A stretch of DNA of 64,000 nucleotides, taken from contig OZ037872.1 in NCBI GenBank assembly GCA_964035575.1, positions 62,001 to 126,000 on the forward strand, written 5' to 3'. The DNA comes from Rhynchopus sp. YZ270_cl-10. Taxonomy: Eukaryota; Euglenozoa; Diplonemea; Diplonemida; Diplonemidae. Position 1 is the stretch's first letter; each line of letters opens with the position of its first letter. Made by a program: the position numbers and the translations under genes. The notes beneath the pieces are model-generated. The model did no database searches and was not told the origin of the DNA. It worked only from the letters and a program-made list of their open reading frames with translations. Below, piece after piece: positions 63,001 through 64,000 of this stretch.

Positions 63001-64000
63001 GACAGCTCCTTGGCCTGGGTGTAGATGTTCATGGAGGGGATGCTCGAGGAGGAGGGGTACCCAGAGTCGCCAAGACGGCTGCCGGCACGTGTTGCAAAGA
63101 AACGTGTCGCGTTCTTGCCACTCCCAAGCGACGCATCCATGGCACGCCCCTTTGTGTAGAAAAGCTCGCGTGGACCTTGGAAGATGCTCCCCGATGTCAT
63201 GGTCGCAGGGGTGCCGCACACAGCGCGCACCTGGCTGGGAACGGACTCCCAGTCGGCAATGGCAAGGAAGTAGACGTACGCACCCACCTGCACAAAGTCG
63301 ACTGCGTCCTGGAAGAACATCTCCTGCGGACAGGTCACACACCCGAGGCACCCCTTCCGTGCGAAGGACTCCTCTTCGTCGTCCCTGACATACCGCAGCA
63401 GCGTCTCTGCACCCTCTGCAATGCCATCCTTCAGCGCGTCGATGGAAGTCACAGAACGCAAGCTGTAGAACGGCTGCCCCTGCTGGTGTGCACTCAAATC
63501 CTCGCGCTCTGTCGTGAGGTACAGACGGCTCGGCTCAGACGAACCCTTATGCGCTACCTCCAAGCTGATGTCTGCGAATACGGGCTGGCACTCCCGAGAG
63601 TCGTAGCCGATGACAAAGGAGAGGTCCATGACGTCGTCCTGCACGCCGTTGAGAACGCCCTTCAGCCACTCAGTGATCACAATCTCTTGTGTCCTGTTTT
63701 TGGTGTCTGCTCCCTGATAGAAAAGCCCGACGGAGCCGAGGAAGAGAAGCTGTGTCCCATTCGTGAGTGTGTACTGCAGCTCCTCTGTGCTTGAGGGCGG
63801 AAGGTCGCGCACATCCTTGTCAGTCCACGTGTACCGCAGCTGCGTCACAGGCGGCACGCACGCACCATCAACACAAAAGTTCCGATTCGCAGCGTCATTT
63901 GTCTCCTGCGTCACAACACACTTGCAAACCCCCTCATTGAAGAACATAGGAGGCGCCACACCATCCACCTGCCATGAGCTCTCGCACACATTCCCTGCCG
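48036..64000 (-). CDS. Giant EGF-repeat multi-pass membrane protein with B-box (partial)
   Basis: 5,317 codons to the TGA at 48036. The frame is open at the right edge, so the N-terminus is missing. Residues counted from the codon at 63989: about 1-950 extracellular, unrecognised; 960-1045 Cys-rich; 1390-1710 a run of EGF/laminin-like modules (GICN-, CxCxxG-type); then propeller-like and Ig/IPT-like stretches; about 4000-4060 a Cys-rich stalk (MCGVCRHE, CIKCPN); membrane helices near 4066 (LNYLFLALSVLAILLIIFIM) and 4165 (VVWLVLPVVVVIVPFIVML); a long cytoplasmic loop with a B-box zinc finger near 4860 (CSSCVHEF, CPMCNQSYCETC); about six more helices from 4915 to 5133; a cytoplasmic tail. The layout suggests a surface sensor or channel-like receptor. 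I cannot name it. No intron was seen in 16 kb. Confidence 0.85.
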   Translation of the reverse strand, partial: AGNVCESSWQVDGVAPPMFFNEGVCKCVVTQETNDAANRNFCVDGACVPPVTQLRYTWTDKDVRDLPPSSTEELQYTLTNGTQLLFLGSVGLFYQGADTKNRTQEIVITEWLKGVLNGVQDDVMDLSFVIGYDSRECQPVFADISLEVAHKGSSEPSRLYLTTEREDLSAHQQGQPFYSLRSVTSIDALKDGIAEGAETLLRYVRDDEEESFARKGCLGCVTCPQEMFFQDAVDFVQVGAYVYFLAIADWESVPSQVRAVCGTPATMTSGSIFQGPRELFYTKGRAMDASLGSGKNATRFFATRAGSRLGDSGYPSSSSIPSMNIYTQAKELSVFPLKRGTAPHGYETDVLLFVASQHPGGDKWTQGPTLFKALINSTTGAPEKIQSISIDNHFVSYPTVVQGNGDAFVFYLAQGVDTSAKVEPGGDLKTKKSSFLYTTPTRLDVYMYDGVAERKMLGAAAPNVKLCSHAQAHPGFVLQKNGQSGGVETAFFIYDNGLGVQLYEWAVGGLPKPMILRDGESTYLVSEQTFEKGQNPLAIVGPYLVVPLRHLIEEESDEKGDGHFAEVLADGEPNGGEPKGGNGNGGSTPDLDSGCLSVPGCNGNNLLYQYQKRPRCLDTKRGHVRLYRVGRTHAGISVEVVPTPDMQADSTLLDPSNITPVSEAGNVVAFYWIAYKGGATNLGINLVSENGPVKYPMPQYGSQQRDVLLETRIMPDSGVWDTKVVWDTDAPVNMQGFTSFKSAIYFWAYDPEELRKTYSHPDLDPPDSACYPPGRLQGVTWKDAKNEEYYTKVMSGVNVPAYSGCKRVLHKTDLLHGVVAVMDGTDQDGLPIPTRQCCPATYPSTSTSKDVWPDDVHQAGRVCKVSDKTPGCSPVGQKLALPRGCTMECSKMYPSIVPGKLAEYSTEYAWSHPTAGWLHSGFHSLWAEDAVQRSALDTAYRFGGFAYRDYNPRIMFSYVEVAVVGRDDCEECSPGYFGAGCIRQCPLPQGVCGDTADTCEAPSCSWSSEGGGVCTPVVCSGYSCVGVRGVGVCNCGEEAWGDACEYVDNDRTSVFSITYTVSADTSLSPCDSAAACLTAEDCKAHNCGFGNDEPCCGRGPDPLRVSDSDVAVFAFLDVLQHNGMDASVVTLSLKEADGFCPEEGGDSGVAVYLMPEGFERDFVKLHNGVEVEAGLTYEIFDTHRGRMSLAALANRSTATILGGEWNLRLDAALFKKLPLESKVSFAVVGTGPCQFLFTPREYRATWSSDCRDQRCASGSRSIANESYPVTLNSIAGARLVFTEWGKDVRLRDRDATTAQHVPLPQKVPVQQHSKVLQEEVTTQRIFQAVHDQLSINASCAVVGRNATESCAMMSPVTSGIGVLVVGGYSKEASFDGTIAFTPRGAYALPQHHACATGTRMAEGKWEGAFCLDCDLRYTGDQCTEYTSTCSAENCRSERGVCDWDPLDSGLHQRCACEADLFGLQCTLPCSADAETGCNGHGVCDASGVCECFSDKVNGYWSGANCRDCQPGIYSPDCLSVCPCGFGVCNTTSPDGSCEEGSCTGNFNGSFCRDCVAGIYGVSCDKECTSEQCVHGDCDATGHCVCEADYYIGYETRACDVHCDVDTCAHGRCLLRHLHVIDFQPCVCHSDAEHGFWSAESNCTTCHSSYYGENCDKECLCNLRGTCERETGQCVCYADATLGFYAGRKCEVCEEGYAGATCTDALDELGTPQIGRGYTVNSPNGIQRDVATSGLRGGMVMFKSSDMSGTRDDFEIILAGGGSRDPSATSLVVEAWGRHGKSSSLDFRASYLGLVGVHITDTGGAGVLGLTIEGIFTDGSFAYVVVSDPTTPYIARFYTHFSKACELCLSILGDGSVFGLTAYRGPRPVTDEDTCALGTCNVGQQVHFENTAKETVPALVLSATATTLLLRTHKGEEVSKEMAQVRPLVSVALLATQPGDVDGIIDWTYLAAERLLVVVSRTGLDQFYMSIIRLDHETKFAPESPPYHLAQMSEVTSLAHYVQDITYLVVLGKDQQGTSMLRQLVLNTEDGEVQLKSILFLRPSLCIIYACARLEKFVPLTALGGSRLKKFEPLSTDAILFARVRHADENSTSSYAVQRMDMRNLKDPQHWLDYEDSVCTLQESKLFCEDAGCTWEERGGDGGACARVHSASVEVDTSSSSAYTGIVSVDVDPDTANLYITFGHESTASPSLVQVVSAASFLPGVTRQMGYGSNAGDAEIVAATHIDPVRRALVVLSLTSKLSMSVLGLFNAASVTPNVSDAPTAQTRTVVRGEGFARMGVDDRPLCKAGEQELNGTFIVEDVQKQYRLPAEGLVSEAELSVLCYTKPPTAGYSECQQIPIEVSMSSQTDVRYTENRVAFKRIDTPIIRNVATPGSAGNALRWAYPFDASLDDLRSTPLGEAVLETLLLAEGIAGPVVDFHSGTHGRLIQAEASGPYNEYVALVVAGAGFLETSHALCRINGVESTAIFLSTLKVLCLQPPALSPYHGTVELSMDGQEFSPINAHAVYIAIGDAVAIDAFFLCADEASYSQDCGDDYVPVQKSGTTVTLTPVAVVFLDEQNSMVGNVWTRPHIGRVRIISTSELQFGPNSVTEKEVVEGRALFDALYVKLPVAGLYNLTVSYYEAHLNEPVFTDSVQLEIRVGDAVGVSFAVEPPAFSNNREELYPQPELRIVDIGGKAVSNADWYFKAEVDATKLPEALVLEVGGAEASLGSEAKTYLFSQLKIFSTSMTGRDVQFLQTSAHEFEQLTFTVTFTVYSRKDSIAVAGLAPIAVTMHLVDCSAAYVGSSKLAWVEPEEMYRLAEGDVLLKGWKFFPLRTGAYQCVLEDAETDEHVARLPATFVDSCTLNCGSIPPAHRATARMYKVKPALCCGTACGFNNANRASSDATCGTGHIARNEEGRTAFVVADELESFSEASVSVEQFLRVVDDPVQMRVFNLEESLVLGDFAPGTSHPYTGALLTQSKLPVSVLPSGSLGVKLSKSDDLRHNHLRRTDFDYRLLMSSDVLTRASGVLRSQNETTVFGEYASANTSNATADWLHADLISKLVEAKTDTSLRLFITDSARGKFSWNGNYLGRVIENHFEAVQQTHTLLGGNTRVVLSVYPTKTLTSAEGTQLSSVPLLQTTCVGSVDGVPLQEGKAVAFLSNMRAEFRNVRLHNPAKGTYEATLSLPNTGLPDVTMPFTIQEGRPNRVIFDERGSIYPDSADGIPKYTLTNYRDLVVQPRFRMLDENDNTVGSFPGVHEVFVRVKTMSPWPRCLPPQTDPTAPPHEPTAKGMWGVEDRYSRELCKWNTPDLSDEGPSAQATRRLGDPRFDAFGIAAYGRNQNPMNIWGKEGTWYKATFEFYGAGLTDFGYTLPDLTLEESIETITCQEDCTQRLCAFSPSRFTTTRPQLYGREMNIDGDYYDLALSQAPSERLRALLTLKSEDKTYSCEVPAVLLSPCSMRIKYPGCPYQCVNLFPYPEYSDEVRIQCCENPAQCSVYLQSGSRAAALLQSTATALITPILGKPSTSQIKVSTSCDSQLPCTNALARAQAVVGPAHVGEAKQLGVRVAHVIPSLKATNVTDSFFVHVTVKDEEGNDLLEFDTTQGRFVTIRIEKLVGSVWLGPQTCQNPPDVQTCLPHSGPAFTCDGTTECVDIQDVNGERPSGNAIEVVNGVATFQVALHQPRSTTFGIKVEEVRAPTATIAPLPPCTGPHVVQGKDLSVMSVLGTELPYLGSAECVSQQHPAYVSTFVVQRGVPHMLRWRTSPQTQIRNDVTITVDYNIEAVDIAGNVLSTGDMRFSDTDVASGLSVQISHTVPQFRDPIKGPLLLALRGIEYTVAEIERLEKEACDYSVTQSPTLNIVDMGTDGDDSRIRATLSPFRIWRGVTCRLQFAAYEDPNDAAKQLLGTTLNVNTNATAATRIEVDVSALPCCATTSESCPQFAYSFEIGCYAQNVKQKKSGPKNPDDGFNSPMRHVSDEKRYECLFECGECEDGLTCHGNGVILTKSGFFREPVTYRTFKCKANLCVGGDVWPGIGQHTPLTTLQTPDAERSRVQCSSGSDGPMCGVCRHESSEDAPEGYAKYGDECIKCPNRSLNYLFLALSVLAILLIIFIMVSTNLQTGDVVRESSNLSVIIKMLMNHIQVIALSGSFSVQWGAMLTNLFRAGGSSSPSLAMISVACSVRMDYYARYVVWLVLPVVVVIVPFIVMLLLNLKRRLTNQNAKSAEFAFKERGPECQSRYHYAYDWCVSPEERDSLRHHLREYSLMTPEQQEHFRLNLEIGAHVNPRKPTDVDVLNHQDSYPLASEEYYPHKIQGVFVDAGNKATAADMQIRWEIDITPGAYRCWLCPRCCALEQLFPTEGTGRAGVKTQRKELASGLWYSCDVPAHLITKSSLFHLFKGELLLACLARYELLDALEKRFVKAGRRMIDEDFGSVAAELFSDDTSPMSSPHSGAGAGSAEVSVEERKYKYALSSTPPYPVQHHLPFQFPRLASESSSTAHLLHVSVMEGGKVSFANSPSHVVSLHERVETASTALLRHYEAGVSRAEVFTAGEMLNDFLRAENVSSLGKNSVFRYIRTDPVLRDVLEYTSTTDPLTPPRSPRAGDELQTFVAVPTTFQKQDTAVHKDGGLPLWYLEAEFEWLFADVPDHTAVAANAHTTDTEEASPVSATYSLAMSGRGHSFSTASPKSPLCPGTGSAANLRKLLAKESSMNQSTKMIPNNRLSEAPLQQRSLFKGKMQEALVPAYPGEAKDTILFTISDLSSTIPYNQLFAAARMRRMADKIATWRKKGYPEDELQRKLTSHQEIEDRDQKRTLFQNPLPAPGTAQQPGAAASAPQHSLWDRADVTMLSYGATQEGTSDERHKARLVRQDREMEVIEKCSSCVHEFATVFCPMCNQSYCETCDTTLHKYDKRASHQRIVPNPRRSPLKEAGYTVQVRTSDIYTVAVVVVIFLTYPWLMKEVATMLNCTSEICMSEEGCSRYLEADPSVDCSSSTYRRFETLSYFAFVVYGLGLPFAALVRLYLLRKQLRTKKVLSTLGFLYSGFRQKWYFWECVIMLRKMFLVFIVVFLSRKAEYQLYFAMWLMGFFALLNVMVRPFKYRILWRLENLSLISNTLTYNIALIYLDDISATTKSVVSVALLLLNVVVLLIFLVHILKQGQDELGRRLREDLGEEEVSCLSVNRYIAKAWNEAKPDLFYTKEERRSKEVQNSLEKKWMTVATVQRRANVEGVEKLKVAGLGTLTPAAELGFWTERYNGARQDRFEVLQAMIEKNGGGRLQGSSATPRNARRGFDEMELSSLWGAAFSVNEGSPRGIGATSPDAAFGSQMSPTNCANPAE

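Overview
The window is nuclear DNA of a unicellular eukaryote. The evidence is ten short GT-AG introns (44-100 nt, mostly with a GTATGT donor), a mitochondrial BCS1-type AAA ATPase, a DNA polymerase epsilon B-subunit, a torsin-like AAA+ protein of the secretory pathway, and several secreted or membrane Cys-rich proteins. All 13 genes I can support lie on the minus strand, so this is a 64-kb unidirectional gene block. Exons are GC-rich. Intergenic DNA is AT-rich, full of A-runs and hairpins. I cannot name the organism. One-way gene order would fit Euglenozoa or some alveolates, but no spliced leader is visible.

Layout: 1-9895 holds no gene I can support. It contains a fold-back region around two perfect satellites (45 x 7 bp and 31 x 8 bp), two short DNA transposons with CAGGG ends and target-site duplications, and many small hairpin repeats. 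9896-11713 encodes a protein with two PH-like folds. A third CAGGG element lies at 13709-14410. 14519-26786 is a single nine-exon gene for a coiled-coil protein of about 3,926 residues with eight Trp-acidic motif clusters. 27324-28610 is a torsin-like AAA+ protein. 29097-40868 is a recently duplicated array of two secreted-protein families (P: three copies; Q: three copies) plus one small secreted Cys-rich protein. 41039-42259 is BCS1 and 42512-44269 is POLE2/DPB2. 44270-48035 is repeat-rich intergenic DNA. 48036-64000 is the 3' part (5,317 codons) of a giant EGF-repeat, multi-pass membrane protein with a cytoplasmic B-box, open at the right edge.

The genes do not form one pathway. BCS1 and POLE2 are housekeeping genes. 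The P/Q array, the small Cys-rich protein and the giant membrane protein suggest an expanding secreted and cell-surface repertoire. The most novel features are (1) a family of small intergenic hairpins (types A and B, often paired B then A, always in one orientation), (2) three small CAGGG-ended transposons, one inserted inside a B hairpin, and (3) mosaic, almost identical duplications in the P/Q array, one of which begins in an A-hairpin remnant.
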